This document shows positions 1 through 11,290 of a stretch of 64,000 bases of DNA, one piece after another. The DNA lies in assembly GCF_033473495.1 (NCBI RefSeq), contig NC_088937.1, positions 868,001 to 932,000 of the forward strand, written 5' to 3'. How positions within the stretch are numbered: position 1 is the stretch's first letter; each line of letters starts with the position of its first letter. The position numbers and the translations under genes were made by a program. Below the pieces are notes generated by a model. It did no database searches and was not told the DNA's origin. It saw nothing but the letters and a program-made list of their open reading frames with translations. Origin of the DNA: Cercospora beticola (Eukaryota > Ascomycota > Dothideomycetes > Mycosphaerellales > Mycosphaerellaceae).

Positions 1-1407
1 CCACTGGCCTTGACAATATGTGGCTGCCAATCTTGAAAGAAAGCCTTTGGTCGGTTCGTCGAGGAAGATCTGAAACTTCTGATTATCAGGACGGAATGTT
101 GGAGTGACAGTTGCCGACTGTGTCCGGGTCGGATCAGTCGAAATCGAAGGTGCCTGTGAGCTGCTGCTAGAGCTGCTCGGTGGACTCCAAGATTCCGAGT
201 GCGTTTTTGAGGTGACGATTTCTTTGCATTGGGTTGCAACAGAAGACGACGTAGCGCAAGATGGGCCAGAACAAATCTTCCAGGTGAACGAAAAAGTCGT
301 TGTTCCGTATGCGCAGCTCAATGCTTTTGTGATTGATGTTGACGACGAAGCGGTCGTGGCTGGCACAGTCGTCGATACGACTGTGGAAGGTACCTCGGTC
401 GCTTTTGAGAACGGGATGCACCCCAAGGTAGCAATGAGATTGTAAATAAAGCAGGAGGGCATTGATTGGCCGGGATAACTGCAAATTGATGTCGTGAGGT
501 AATCAGTAATGCCAGAGTGCACTGCTGACGGACTGTAGTAAGTCGCAGTTGAGCATCCGCCTACCGGCATGGTTGGAGGGACGCACATAATTCTGCCTGC
601 GCTATCGTACATCTTGTAGAGGCACGCCGGAAGACTTTCTACACAAGTAGAAGTTGTTCGGAAGCAGCCCAGCTTCTTGTCTTCCGAACATATACTTATG
701 TCATTTGGAGGTAGTTTTGTGCTGTAGGAACACCAAGAGGTACACGTGGGTGACGCGTTCGGCGATGGTGAAACACAATGGAGTGTTACTCTGGGAGTGA
801 CTGTGTCGTAGAGAGTCTTTCCAGGTGCACCGAAAACAGCGAATGGGCCTGGTTCCACCCACGAGCCAACTGAGACCTCGGTCCCGTAGTACAGGCAGTC
901 GGTCAAAGGCTTCGCGTAGTCCAGACACTTTGACGTGTATGCTGTAGATTTCGAGCAACGCCAGCTGGTCGATTCGTAGATGAAGTTGCACTTATCCGTA
1001 CTCACGACTTCCTGGTTGAAATAGGATTGCGTGCATGTCATTGGCGTGCAGATCTCCGGAGTGCCAGTCGTCACAGGAGAGCCAGGAATGTCTTTAACAT
1101 ATGGCGAGATGCGTCTGTTGCCTGGCTCCGTCCGAACAGCAGGCTCCCAAGACAGTGTTGCAGATGCCCCCGAGTCACCAGAGGCACCGGCCGGCAAGAT
1201 CGCTTCAGCTGTGGGAGGCAAGGTGAACGTAGTCGAAGCTGGCACGTCAGTTGGGAACCCTGGCGGTAATTTCGCATTGACGGAGGCGCCGACAGGGCGA
1301 TCATCTGGCAAAGAAGAGTCGTCGAAGGAATCGAGTGAACCAGCAACAGTCGGACTCAGCAGGGCCAGGAGACTGGTTCCAAGCAGACCAAGGCCGAAGG
1401 ACACCAT
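1..1407 (-). CDS. Secreted cysteine-rich protein, C-terminus cut by window edge
   Basis: Starting from the ATG at 1407 the minus strand is open without a stop or intron to position 1, giving 469 codons and continuing outside the window. The first 23 residues (MVSFGLGLLGTSLLALLSPT then VAG) form a clear signal peptide. After a Pro/Ala/Thr-rich stretch comes a Cys-bearing block (motifs such as TPEICTPMTC, DKCNFIYES and KCLDYAKPLTDCLYYG), followed by further Cys residues and a Ser/Thr-rich segment (a run of seven Ser near residue 415) typical of O-glycosylated wall or extracellular proteins. No family is recognised, so the function is unknown. It is probably exported or wall-associated. The signal peptide and the uninterrupted frame make the gene itself fairly secure; the 3' end cannot be seen. 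Confidence 0.72.
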   Translation of the reverse strand, partial: MVSFGLGLLGTSLLALLSPTVAGSLDSFDDSSLPDDRPVGASVNAKLPPGFPTDVPASTTFTLPPTAEAILPAGASGDSGASATLSWEPAVRTEPGNRRISPYVKDIPGSPVTTGTPEICTPMTCTQSYFNQEVVSTDKCNFIYESTSWRCSKSTAYTSKCLDYAKPLTDCLYYGTEVSVGSWVEPGPFAVFGAPGKTLYDTVTPRVTLHCVSPSPNASPTCTSWCSYSTKLPPNDISICSEDKKLGCFRTTSTCVESLPACLYKMYDSAGRIMCVPPTMPVGGCSTATYYSPSAVHSGITDYLTTSICSYPGQSMPSCFIYNLIATLGCIPFSKATEVPSTVVSTTVPATTASSSTSITKALSCAYGTTTFSFTWKICSGPSCATSSSVATQCKEIVTSKTHSESWSPPSSSSSSSQAPSISTDPTRTQSATVTPTFRPDNQKFQIFLDEPTKGFLSRLAATYCQGQW

Positions 1408-2537
1408 CTTGCTTGGGAAAAAGTGACCGCTAGCACCCGACAGTGCCACCGCAGTGGAGAGTCGTAGTAATTGAGCGGATGGAGTGTCTGTAAGCTCCGT
1501 TCGAGTGAGGATGAGAGGCCGACTTGGAGTGATACCAGTCGGGAGCGTTCTTTTTGTGTATCCAGTCAGGTCGTGGAAGAAGAGTTCTTGGAGTGGCAGA
1601 AGAACTGCAATGAGTTTTGTGCTCAAGGCATTGCTTGAGGTGAATTCCTGAATAACATGTGAGCGAACTCGTACCATAATCAGCTGTATGGAGCTGTGAT
1701 CAAGCATGTGATAATGGGAAGCGTCATTCTACTTGCGTGAATCAGCTATAACGCTCAGACACGCACAATGTTACAAGCCCTTCTATAATTGAGAGTGATG
1801 TGATTCTCTCTGTATGTAGATCGGATCTGGTTGGTCTCGTCGCATGGTATGCGATATAGGACGCACAATTCATCGCTGCGACAGAAGCTCCTTGGAGGCG
1901 AGCCCAGTCGTGTTCAGAGCTGCTAGGTGAGGTGTTTGAAGTCATTAGATGATGAGTCCCGAATCTGGTCACAGATGCCTTTCGGCGAGTCCTGCAATGC
2001 TCGAGAACGATGGCGATTGAGCAAGTGGTGAGGTTTGCTCGCACTTCTGCCTTGCGGATGCAAAGAGTAGCAGCAGGCGTTTTGGCATCCAAATCGTCCT
2101 ATACTAGACGTTTCCGCAGGAACAAATACGTGATTTCGCATTTTTGAGGTCGTGGTATAGGCGTTGACAGAAGATGGTGATGGGGGATGGCACAGGAGAT
2201 AGCAACTGCGGGAAGTTAGGCTGAGCACGAGCGCCAAGACCTGGCTCCCCAGGGCATCGAGATGGTCGAGGACGCTTGATTCAAAAGATCGAAGCATTAT
2301 CAAGTAATAGAGGTCTCTGAAGCATCAAAGGCTATAAATCATGCGTTGAGTGGATAGCTCAATAAGACCTCGAAACACTTTGAAAGTCATACCTACTCAC
2401 AGATGTTGACCACTGTTTTGCTTTTCCTTTTACACAGTTCCTGAGTAACTCTACGAGTCTGCCATTTCTCATGATGTCGTGAACCCGAAGCATCTCACTC
2501 GCAGCAAGCATATAGCACTCATGGGCCTGCTCCGCAT
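1408..2537. other. Intergenic, 1.13 kb
   Basis: This stretch holds the promoter and leader of the secreted-protein gene (minus strand, starting at 1407) and the 3' end of the TPI gene. Short open frames here (for example 1923-2303 minus) lack an ATG, a signal peptide or compositional coherence. I see no RNA gene or repeat. Confidence 0.5.
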
Positions 2538-3338
2538 CTACTGCTTCGCGTTGATGATGTCCACAAACGCAGGCTTCAAGCTAGCACCACCAACCAAGAA
2601 CCCATCAATATCCGCCTCCTTAGCCAAATCCTTGCAGTTCTTCTCACTCACACTACCACCGTAGATAATCCTCGTCTTCTCTGCAGCCTCGTTACCCAGC
2701 TCCTTTGCGATCCACTCTCTGATTCCCTTGTGCACCTCTTGCGCCTGCTCATTCGTAGCGACCTTGCCGGTACCAATAGCCCACACAGGTTCGTATGCCA
2801 CAACAACCTTGCTCCAATCCTTGACCTGCTCGCTCACAGCCTTCAGTTGAGCAAGCACAACGTCCATCGTCTTGTTTGCCTCACGCTGCTCAAGGGTCTC
2901 ACCGCAGCACAGGATGACTCCCAAACCACCATCGAGAGCAGACTTGGTCTTGCTGGCGATGAACTCGTTGGTCTCTTGGATGATAGTGCGACGTTCCGAG
3001 TGGCCGAGGATTGTCCATGTGATGTTGGAGTCCTTGAGCTGCTCGACAGAGATCTCACCAGTGAAAGCGCCGTTTGGCTTATCGAAGACGTTTTGGGCTG
3101 CGACTTCAATGCCTTTGCGGAGGTGCTCGCGGGTTAGGAGGAGGTAGAGCGATGGTGGGGAGATGACGACTTCGGTGTTAGGGTCGACTTTGGCTTCGTT
3201 CAGGTGAGAGACGATTTCCTTGATCTTGGAAATGGTTCCGTTCCTGGTGTACAGTGGTCAGCATTGGTAGTGCTTGAAGGCCGTTTGGCGGGGAACTCAC
3301 ATCTTGAAGTTGCCTCCGACGAAGAATTGGCGTGCCAT
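2538..3338 (-). CDS. TPI1: Triosephosphate isomerase
   Basis: This cytosolic glycolytic enzyme interconverts dihydroxyacetone phosphate and glyceraldehyde 3-phosphate. Exon 1 is 3301-3338 and exon 2 is 2538-3243; the 57-bp intron (3244-3300) splits the Met codon after the catalytic lysine. The spliced protein has 247 aa, the normal TPI length, and starts MARQFFVGGNFKMNGT with catalytic Asn10 and Lys12. The catalytic His lies in ILGHSERR, the catalytic Glu in VAYEPVWAIGTG, and the phosphate-binding loop in IIYGGSV and GFLVGGASL. All key residues are present. The gene lies upstream of the secreted-protein gene on the same strand, with no functional link apparent. Identification is certain. Confidence 0.97.
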
Positions 3339-4154
3339 GATTGCGGTGTCTGTGGTGTTTGATTTGGTGAGGAGTGGTTTCTATTCGCGACTTGTGTGTG
3401 TCTGTTGTCAATGGGCTCGCCAAAGGTGCAGGAATTAAAATCTGTTTTGGAGGGGTACGTCGACGTGGGGAGCTTCTGATGTCAGTTGAGGCTGCCCGAA
3501 AAAGGCCCAGTTTCACGCGCTCGGGTACTTTCGGGTGAGCAGAACGACGTCCAAGAGTGAGGCTCCAGCAGCGAGTGTGTCGCACTACAATGTTGGGGTT
3601 GAGAGTGAGGCAAAGTTGGATTTCTTTCCATATTTTGATTTTTGCTATCTCGTACACACGCAGGTCCGGGTCCGGGTCTGCTTCGATGCAACGTGACCGT
3701 AGCGTACAATCTCCTCCGAACCTACCTGCTACAAGTACATAGGCAGCAGCTTGCTCGTACAAGCAAGGCAGTGCTGGCCTCATTCAGAGCGTGCTGGCAC
3801 CCAACAGTAAAGAAGCAGTGATGCAAAGATAGGGAAACGGAGCCTCCTTGTACTCAGCCCTTTCCTCTCGCGCATCCAGCTGGTGTCTGTTCGTACATTC
3901 GTAGTACAATGTGTCGTGCGCGAGCCGGTACCTTACCCTTAAGGAGGTAGTCCGACTCACCGTTGTGTGTGTTCCGTGTGTGTGAAAGCAATCATGTCGA
4001 AGTGGTGTGCAGGACGTGTAGGACACATCTTGCGGTACCCAGTAAGAAGAAGCCTGTAAGGTAAGCGGCTGCAGTGAGCTGGCCTGATCAGTATACTTAC
4101 CCCGAGATCTTCGTGTGGTTAGTTGGGGGAATCTTACCAGTCTCCGTGCTTCCT
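3339..4154. promoter_or_regulatory. TPI promoter and leader plus U1-70K 3' region
   Basis: This 816-bp gap lies between the TPI start codon and the stop of the minus-strand U1-70K gene. It must contain the TPI promoter, expected to be strong for a glycolytic gene. I recognise no specific binding site. Open frames overlapping it are antisense or intron read-through. Confidence 0.45.
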
Positions 4155-5247
4155 TTAGTAGCGTCGTCTCTGTCGTGAATCGTCGTACCCACCTTCGAAT
4201 GGGCGCTTCGAACCGCTGTTGTAGTCGCGGTCGCGGTCACGGTAGCCGCCTCCGCCACGATCTCCTCTCGGTGGAAGTGGCTCATAGTTGGCATTGTCTC
4301 TGCCACTGCCTCGCGGGCCACGATCGTCGTAGCCACGGCTGCCTCCGAACCCGCCACCGGAGCGAGGACCGGAGGGAGCGCCATCTGGACCACCGCCGTA
4401 ACCGACGCCGCCATAGCCTCCACCTCCGCCACCACGGAAGCCACCTCCTCTGCCACCTCCTCTGCCGCCGCGGAAGCCGCCACGATCGCCGAATCCTCCA
4501 CGGAAACCGCCTCGGAAGCCTGGACCTGGCGGCGGACCACCGAAGCCCATAGGACGTGGGGCCTGTTGTTTCGTGTAGTGTCGTCCACCCAGTCCACCTC
4601 CGAAGCGTCTGGGACGCCAACCACTAACAGTGCGACCGCGCTCGACATCGACGATGACCGGACGGCCGCGGATTCGTAGGTTCTCGCAATCCTTGTAGGC
4701 AGCTGTGATTCCAGTTAGCAAATGTAGAATGAGTGAAGACCAGTCAAAGCGCACCTTTCATGTCCTTCTCGCGCTCGAAGAGGACAAAGGCGTAGCCTTT
4801 AGGCTTGCCCTTCTTCGTCGAGGCTTCTCCGCGATCAGTCACGATTCTCACGCGTTCGATAGGTCCGAAGCGGCCAAATTCCTTCTCGAGGTCCTTAGTC
4901 GTGCAGTCGTATGGCAGTCGGCCCACAAACAGCGTCTTGAAAGCGTCTCCGCGAATATTCTCGTCTTCGGCGGGCTTGTACAAATCCTTGTATCCTTCCT
5001 CAAGCAGCCACTTCTGCTTCTCTTGCTTCTCCCTCACCACGCGATCGCGCTTCTGCAGGCCGCATTCCGTCACAACCTCTGTCTTGGCTTCCTCTTTCTT
5101 CGCCTGAAGCATTGGCAGAAACTGCGCGATGCCATCAATCTTGTGTGTCTTGCGATCTTCAGGCGCGTGATCGGCCGGGGGCATGTAGCGGAGCGGTGGG
5201 CGCGGCTGGAAAAGCGCCAGGAGATTGTGCGGGAGTCGGTCCGTCAT
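4155..5247 (-). CDS. SNP1: U1 small nuclear ribonucleoprotein 70 kDa (U1-70K)
   Basis: This core protein of the U1 snRNP binds U1 snRNA stem-loop I through one RRM and acts in 5' splice-site recognition in the nucleus. Exon 1 is 4755-5247 and exon 2 is 4155-4702, with a 52-bp intron (4703-4754) containing TGCTAAC; the product is 346 aa. The N-terminus [20 protein letters not shown] is the family's conserved start, which is why I chose 5247 over an upstream open extension to 5394. The RRM spans about residues 103-185, with RNP2 LFVGRLPY and RNP1 KGYAFVLF. The tail from about residue 190 is Gly/Arg-rich (RGG and FRGG repeats) and ends DSRQRRRY. Identification is firm; the junction reads KDMKAAYKD as expected. 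Confidence 0.95.
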
Positions 5248-6017
5248 GGTTGCTGGTAGTAGGCGCACAGGCAAATCAAACTGCGCGGATGTGAAGTGGT
5301 CTTCTGAGATGGCTTCGATGCCGGAGTCTGGTTCGGGCGAGTACGACTCGCTGCGGTCTAACGCCGCTGGTGAGGCGGAGGCCCTGTTCCTCACAGGTTA
5401 GTCCACCTGTGCGCCGAAGCTGTCGGCGCGACGGCGATGGCCACCGCTTGGTGGTGGCAGGCGGCTCGGGCAATTGGCGTTGGCAACAGGCGGTGGTAAT
5501 GGATGCTGAAGGTCCGGTGGTGGCAATCTGGCGCTGACAACGCGCAAGAATGGTGATGGTGTTGATGAAGTCGCGTGGAAAGGAGCGAACCGCTCGTTGT
5601 CGGCTAGTGCCAAGACCGTCGCCAGGCTCCTGCCGAGCTGTGACTGTGAGATGAGGTGCTGTTGTGCTGCAACAAGATGCATCAGCACTTACTTTTATGA
5701 CAAAGACACAATTGTACACATTTTACGGCCTTTAGTTTTCTCGTCGCTAGCGATTCGGCTTACCTTAGGTAGGTAGGAGCTGCTGCAGCCACCGATCGTC
5801 TTTCGGCAAGAACGGAAGTTTTGTCTTCGACGCGCGTGGCTTGACTGTACATTTTCCTCCTCAATGCTCTCAGTAGTCTTGAAATTCACTGCACATCAGA
5901 ATGAGATGAAACGTGCCTGAAAGTTTTGGATTCCTCAAGCATTACTCAAGCCCCCAAAGCGCGATCACTAGGGCAGACGACAATTCGCGTGCCGATGGGA
6001 AGGATATTGCGAACATC
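5248..6017. promoter_or_regulatory. Divergent promoter region, SNP1 / transporter
   Basis: This 770-bp stretch separates the U1-70K start (minus) from the transporter start (plus), so both promoters lie here. The SNP1 frame stays open upstream without an ATG between 5247 and 5394. I recognise no motif with confidence. Confidence 0.45.
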
Positions 6018-9000
6018 ATGGAACGCGTGGAGACAAGAAACACATCCGCTTCAGAACAGAGCACAACCCCGACAACTGAACGACGCGACAATGGATTCGA
6101 TGGTGGACTCACAAGAAGAAAGTCGACACTGTCTACAGTACGGAGTAATGACCAGACTGCCAGTGCGCAGCCGGCTCCCAAGAAGCGCTCTCTGATCCAA
6201 AAAAGCTTTGCGATATGGCAGAAGACCGGAATCGACTCCAGGGTCTATCGCTCAATGTTCAAGTCGTCCATCGCACCAACTATCACCCTTGCGCTGTACC
6301 AGCTGGACGGCTTCGCCAACTACTATACCACTCTCGGCTACCTGGCTGTCGTGATGACGATCCTTTCTGTGGTGATGATGCCTCGCGCCAAGTTCCTTCA
6401 GACCATGCTGGTCAATCTTCTGTTCCTCTGCCTGGGCGCGGCCCTATCATTACTGGCAATGTACTGCTGCATCAAGGCACGCAGAGGCAGCACAGCTCCT
6501 TACGATTCCTCTGCAAGCGCTGTAGCAGCTGTCTGGTTGGTCGCGCAGGTCTTTTCTATCAGTGTAGTGAGGGCGAAGCTGCCGCAGTATGTAAGTCTGC
6601 CTGTCGATATACTTGCCTTTCTCCGGCTATTTTGCATGACTGTTGGAGATACCGAAAAAGACGAAGAAGAAGAAGTTTTGTTGGCACATGCTGATCTTGA
6701 ATTATTCAATCGCAGAACATTCCTTGCATTTGTTGGGCCATTTTTGCAAACGTCTCTATGGTCTATGGGCCACAGTTTGCGACAATGGCTGCCGCGGAAT
6801 CCTTTGCGAGAAGACTTCTTGTGGGATTCCTTACCGGCTTTGGCATTGGCACAATCATCTCGCTTCTGATTTTCCCACTCAACAGCAGGCAAGTAGCGTT
6901 CAAAGGTATCACAGGGTTCATCGCGTCGCTTCGAGGAGCTTTGCAGGCCAACCTAGATTACATGCGCAGCTTGGAGCGCACAGATATGTTCACGACTGCC
7001 ACAACGAACACAAATGGTGAGAAGCTTCCACGGAGCTCGGAGGCCAGAGCTTTCAAGCAGAAGATGGACTCCCTATCGGCTCTCTACGGCAAATTGGCTA
7101 CAGATCTACCTTTCGCCAAACGTGAGGTCGCTCTCGGAAAGCTTGGCCCGGATGACATCCAAGAGATCTTTCGCCTGTTGCGTCTGATAATGGTGCCAAT
7201 CGTCGGCCTTAGTTGCATGGCTGATATCTTTGTTCGCATCGCAGAAGAATCGGGTTGGAACAGGAATGTTGACTTTTCGAACGTTGCACCTGAAGACGCC
7301 CCTAACGAGAGCGAGATGATGAGGATAGAAGCAGTGAATGAGTGGCACGGATTGATGAAACGTCTCCGAGAGCCATTCGACCAGATCACTCAGACAATTG
7401 ATGAAGGACTGGAACACGCACGCATCGTCTTGCAACTCGGGCCCAAGCCGCCAAGGAGGGGCAACGAGGACGTGGAGAAACAAGGGACGACAGAACCTGG
7501 ACCAGGCGAGAGTGGCTTCGCAGAAGTCTTTTGGCGACGAGCTCAGGAATTCAAGGAGAGTAAGAAAGTTACACTTCGGGAGTGGTGTCATCTGCATGAT
7601 ATCCAGCTTCCCGAGAATTTCTTCGACGATCCAACTATCGCGAATTTGGACGCTCCGGCATGGATGCACGAAGGTTTTCTGTCCGACCCTCATCGACACC
7701 TGCGGCGCCAGCTCTTCCTCGTTCTATACTTCGAGTTCCTGCTCATAACCATCGCTCGCCGAACTCACAGGTTCATCTTGGCGGTGGATGCATTCAAGGC
7801 CCACGGGAAACTCGACAAAAGGCGATTGGTGGTGCCTGGCTACAAGAGAACAAGGAAGTGGCTGGCCAGCCTTCTAAAGGACGATGAGGATGCTGCAGAC
7901 GATAATGACATGAACACAGATGGTCGAAGGGCGCAGGTCTACCTTGGAGATGCTTTCAAGAAACGCAAAGATCCAGAGCACTTGCCACCCACGAACGCTT
8001 GGGAGCGCTTCGGCAACAAGCTTCGTAAAATCGCTCACTTCTTCCAGTCTCCTGCAGCCTCCTTTGGACTTCGTGTCGTAGCGGCTACCATGACTCTCGC
8101 GATTGTGAGCTTTCTGCGGCCTACGCAAAGGTTCTTCACAGAGCAAAGATTGTTCTGGGCACAGATCATGATCACTATATCTCTGTCTCCGACTTTTGGC
8201 CAGTCACTTAGGGGCTTCTTCATCCGCGTCTCTGGAACGGCACTGGCTTTGGTTACTTCTCTGGTAGGCTGGTATATCGTCAACAAGGAAACAACTGGTG
8301 TCATCGTGTTCTTCTTCATCTTTGCTCACTTCGGAGCTTACATCATGCTCTTATACCCAGCTTACGTTCAAGTTGGAGTGATCTTCCAGCTCACAAATGC
8401 ATTGATTACGGGCTACGAGCTGCAGGTCAGGAAGCTTGGTATCGAGGTGTCGACCTCTAATGGCCAGGCCTACTATCCGATATATGAGCTCGCGGGAATT
8501 CGATTGGCGACCGTCTGCGCAGGTCTATTCGTAGGCTGGATCTGGACTTGGTTTCCCTATCCCATCACTGAACACAACCAATTGCGGAGGCAGCTCGGCT
8601 CTACGCTGTATCTTCTGGCCAATTATTACTCGGTCATGCACGAGACTGTGCGGCTTAGGCTTGGTAATGCACAAGGCGATTTGACTTCGAAAGACAGCCC
8701 AGGTCGTAGACTGGAGAAAGCCCGCAGCAAGCTCTATTCGAAGGCGAGCTTGACCATTGCGAGCCTAAGAGCACAGGCCCAAGTCGTTAAGTACGACATT
8801 CCAATCGGAGGTAAATTCCCACAAGAGCAGTATCAGCGACTTATCAATCAGCTGCAAAGCATGCTCAACTTCATGTCGTTGGTCTCCGTAGCATCTTACA
8901 GCTTCGAAGAACTGCGAGCCGAAGGCGAGGCACAACATGGTTTACAGTGGCTCCATGGCTTTCAAAAATTGATTGGCGAAGCCAACTATACTTCAGAGCA

Positions 9001-9364
9001 GGTCACCACGATGCTTACGCTTCTCTCGGCTTCGATTACGTCCGAGCAGGCGCTTCCACCTTACCTACGTGTGCCAGAACCATTCTTCTTATCACAGAAG
9101 CTTGAAGAAATGGACAAGGACATGTTGAGTATCAGGCACATCGCCGAACCAGGCTACGCGAGTTTCGCGGTAATACAGATTGGCACCAAATTCATCTATG
9201 AAGATCTGCGACGGCTGGTAGCTGGCGTCAAAGAGCTTGTCGGAGAGCTTGATTTTTCGTACCATATTGTGTCAACATCTGACCCGGAGAGGAACGAGTC
9301 GGAGGAGACTCTGGTTCTCACAAGAACGCGGGCCAACACTATGGGCAGAACGAAACAGGACTGA
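6018..9364 (+). CDS. Large membrane transporter, DUF2422/DUF2421 (Bre4-like, fusaric-acid-resistance fold)
   Basis: This is a multi-pass membrane protein of the fungal family with an N-terminal six-helix domain (DUF2422, 'ER transporter 6TM') and a C-terminal DUF2421 region, related to aromatic-acid/fusaric-acid exporters; yeast Bre4 is the named relative. Exon 1 is 6018-6590 and exon 2 is 6716-9364, with a 125-bp intron, giving 1073 aa. The junction PQYNIPCICWAIFANVS matches the family's conserved segment before YGPQFATM. Hydrophobic clusters lie near residues 80-230 and again in the second half (from FGLRVVAATMTLAIVSFLRP to VCAGLFVGWIWTWF). The ATG at 6018 was chosen because the open frame upstream begins only with a GTG. 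The substrate is unknown and probably an organic anion or toxic compound. The family call is good; cellular role is inference. Confidence 0.87.
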
Positions 9365-9795
9365 GGCAGATATGCTAAACTGCGCTCGGAATGCCTTTCT
9401 AACGACTCTGTTGACGAGAAGAGGTCGGCAATTGCAAGTCCACTCCAATGGCTGCCCGCCTTTGCGGTCTCCACTTTGAGGAGTCGGATGTGGAGAATTT
9501 GAAGTTGCTTGCGTGCTTGCACAGCTTACGATTCCACGCGGCCGCATACCACTGCCAAGTTCTTGTCGACAGGCCGACAACGAACTACTCTCTTGCCGAA
9601 AATGAGCAGAGCTGCCACTCTGTGTATTTAGCCGCTACGACTGGATGATCGACAGCGCCAGTGCTTGGTGACGTCGTGAGCGGTATTGGCAAAGCATGGC
9701 GGACTCTTCTACCTCTTGAATCGGCCCTTCGACACATACAATCAGATTTGAAAAGTCTGCATGTAACCGTTCAGCGAGCCAGAATTGTAAACAAG
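9365..9795. other. Intergenic, 431 bp
   Basis: This holds the transporter 3' end and the upstream region of the lactonase gene. The lactonase frame is open back to 9661 but begins there with GTG. A possible missing first exon with a signal peptide was looked for and not found. Confidence 0.4.
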
Positions 9796-11012
9796 ATGGT
9801 CAACATAACTCACGTCAACCTGCTGCAGCTGGCAACCAGCTTGGACTACGCCAATGAGATCAACGCCATCGCCAACGCGTCGACCGACCAAGTCTCTTTG
9901 CTTGCATACGATCAAGCTTTCATAGACGATGTTGTCGGAACGAACGTAACCTCGAGGCTCGTGGCTGAGCTGCCCTGGGACGCCTTCCACGAGGCCGGCG
10001 TTTACAACCACGGTTCGTCTCAACCCCAAAACTCACCACCAACCATCTAACAAAACTTCGCAGCAACCAAGAAAATCTACGCCACGAGCAACTGGGCCGG
10101 CAGCCTCGACAACCCCATCAACGTCACAGTAATCGACATCGAAACCGACGAAATCACCAGCATCCGCTACCCAAACGTCTCCGAAGCCAACGGCGGAACA
10201 GCCTACTACCCACCCGGAACCCCAGCAAACAGCACCTCAAACCAATCCATCATCTTCTGCGACGAAGGCGACCTAAACAACTACTCCAAACTAACAGTCG
10301 TCAACCCCTCCACCAACGAAACCCAAGTCCTCCTAAACTCCTACTTTGGCCGAAACTTCAGTTCCCTCAACGACATCGTCCAACACCCTCACACCGGAGA
10401 CCTCTGGTTCACCGATGCTCGCTACGCTTACTGGCAATACTTTGGCCCCGAACCCGTTATTCGGCCACAAGTTTACCGGTTTGAGCCTTTGACTGGAGTG
10501 CTGCAAGCTGTAGCAGATTATTTCATCGCTCCTAATGGTATTGAATTCTCGCCGGATTACAAGCATGTTTATGTTACGGATACTGGGTCGCACACGTTTC
10601 CGAATAAGGACAATTTGACTGATCCGGCGACAATTTATCGATTTGATATTACGAGCGATGGGAAGAGGTTGGCGAATCGACAGGTTTTCGCATACAGCGA
10701 TATTGGCTTCCCAGACGGAATTCACACTGACGTGAAAGGGAACGTCTATTCAGCTGCTGCGGACGGCGTTCATGTGTAAGTCTTGAGTTTCCACAATGTC
10801 GCAGGCGATGCGTTACTGACTGTCGCTCATGCAGATGGAATCCCGAAGGTGTGCTGATCGGAAAGTTTCTCGTTGGCCCACCAGGATCGAATAACTTCAT
10901 CTTCGTTCCGAACGGGCTTTACATCTTCAATGCGTACAAAGTCTGGTTTGTCTCGATCAAGGCGGAGGGAAGGACTGTTCGACGCGATTTTGGGCTAGGT
11001 CCTGCCTACTGA
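9796..11012 (+). CDS. SMP-30/gluconolactonase-type beta-propeller lactonase
   Basis: This is a predicted six-bladed beta-propeller lactone hydrolase of the SMP-30/gluconolaconase/LRE-like group, which uses a divalent metal; the substrate is unknown. Exons are 9796-10012, 10064-10775 and 10835-11012 (introns 51 and 59 bp), giving 368 aa. Recognisable family motifs are FHEAGVYNHATKKIYATSN, NDIVQHPHTGDLWFTDARY, APNGIEFSPD, HVYVTDTG and FPDGIHTDVKGNVY, which supply the expected Glu, Asn and Asp metal ligands. The start is the weak point: fungal relatives usually begin with a signal peptide and none is visible, so the true first exon may lie upstream. Base use changes sharply inside exon 2 (see findings). 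Confidence 0.85.
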
Positions 11013-11290
11013 AGGAGCAGTACTGGTCTAGGATGATCAGTCTCGAATACTGAGACGCACAAGTCATTCAATGTGTAGTATAGACGTCTGTCATCACGTG
11101 GAGTGGAATTCACGCCTTTACTGCCTTCAAGTCCTGAGCCTCTCGATTGCAAAAGCTCCCGACGTCACTTCCTCGTCCAAGAGAGCCGTCAAGGAGCTCA
11201 CGTTTCACTCAAGCTGAGCTGCCAGAAAACTAGCTGACTGCACAAGTTGTCGAATGCAATGCGTCTTAGCAGCCACAACGATCCACGCAA

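Noticed and set aside
1923..2303. Minus-strand open frame upstream of the secreted-protein gene.
   Set aside because: Begins with TTG, not ATG, and shows no coding character.
3178..3783. Minus-strand open frame of 201 codons overlapping the TPI start.
   Set aside because: Reads through the TPI intron and promoter in another frame.
4097..4648. Frames of 183 and 145 codons on both strands over the U1-70K tail.
   Set aside because: Shadows created by the GGN-rich RGG region of U1-70K.
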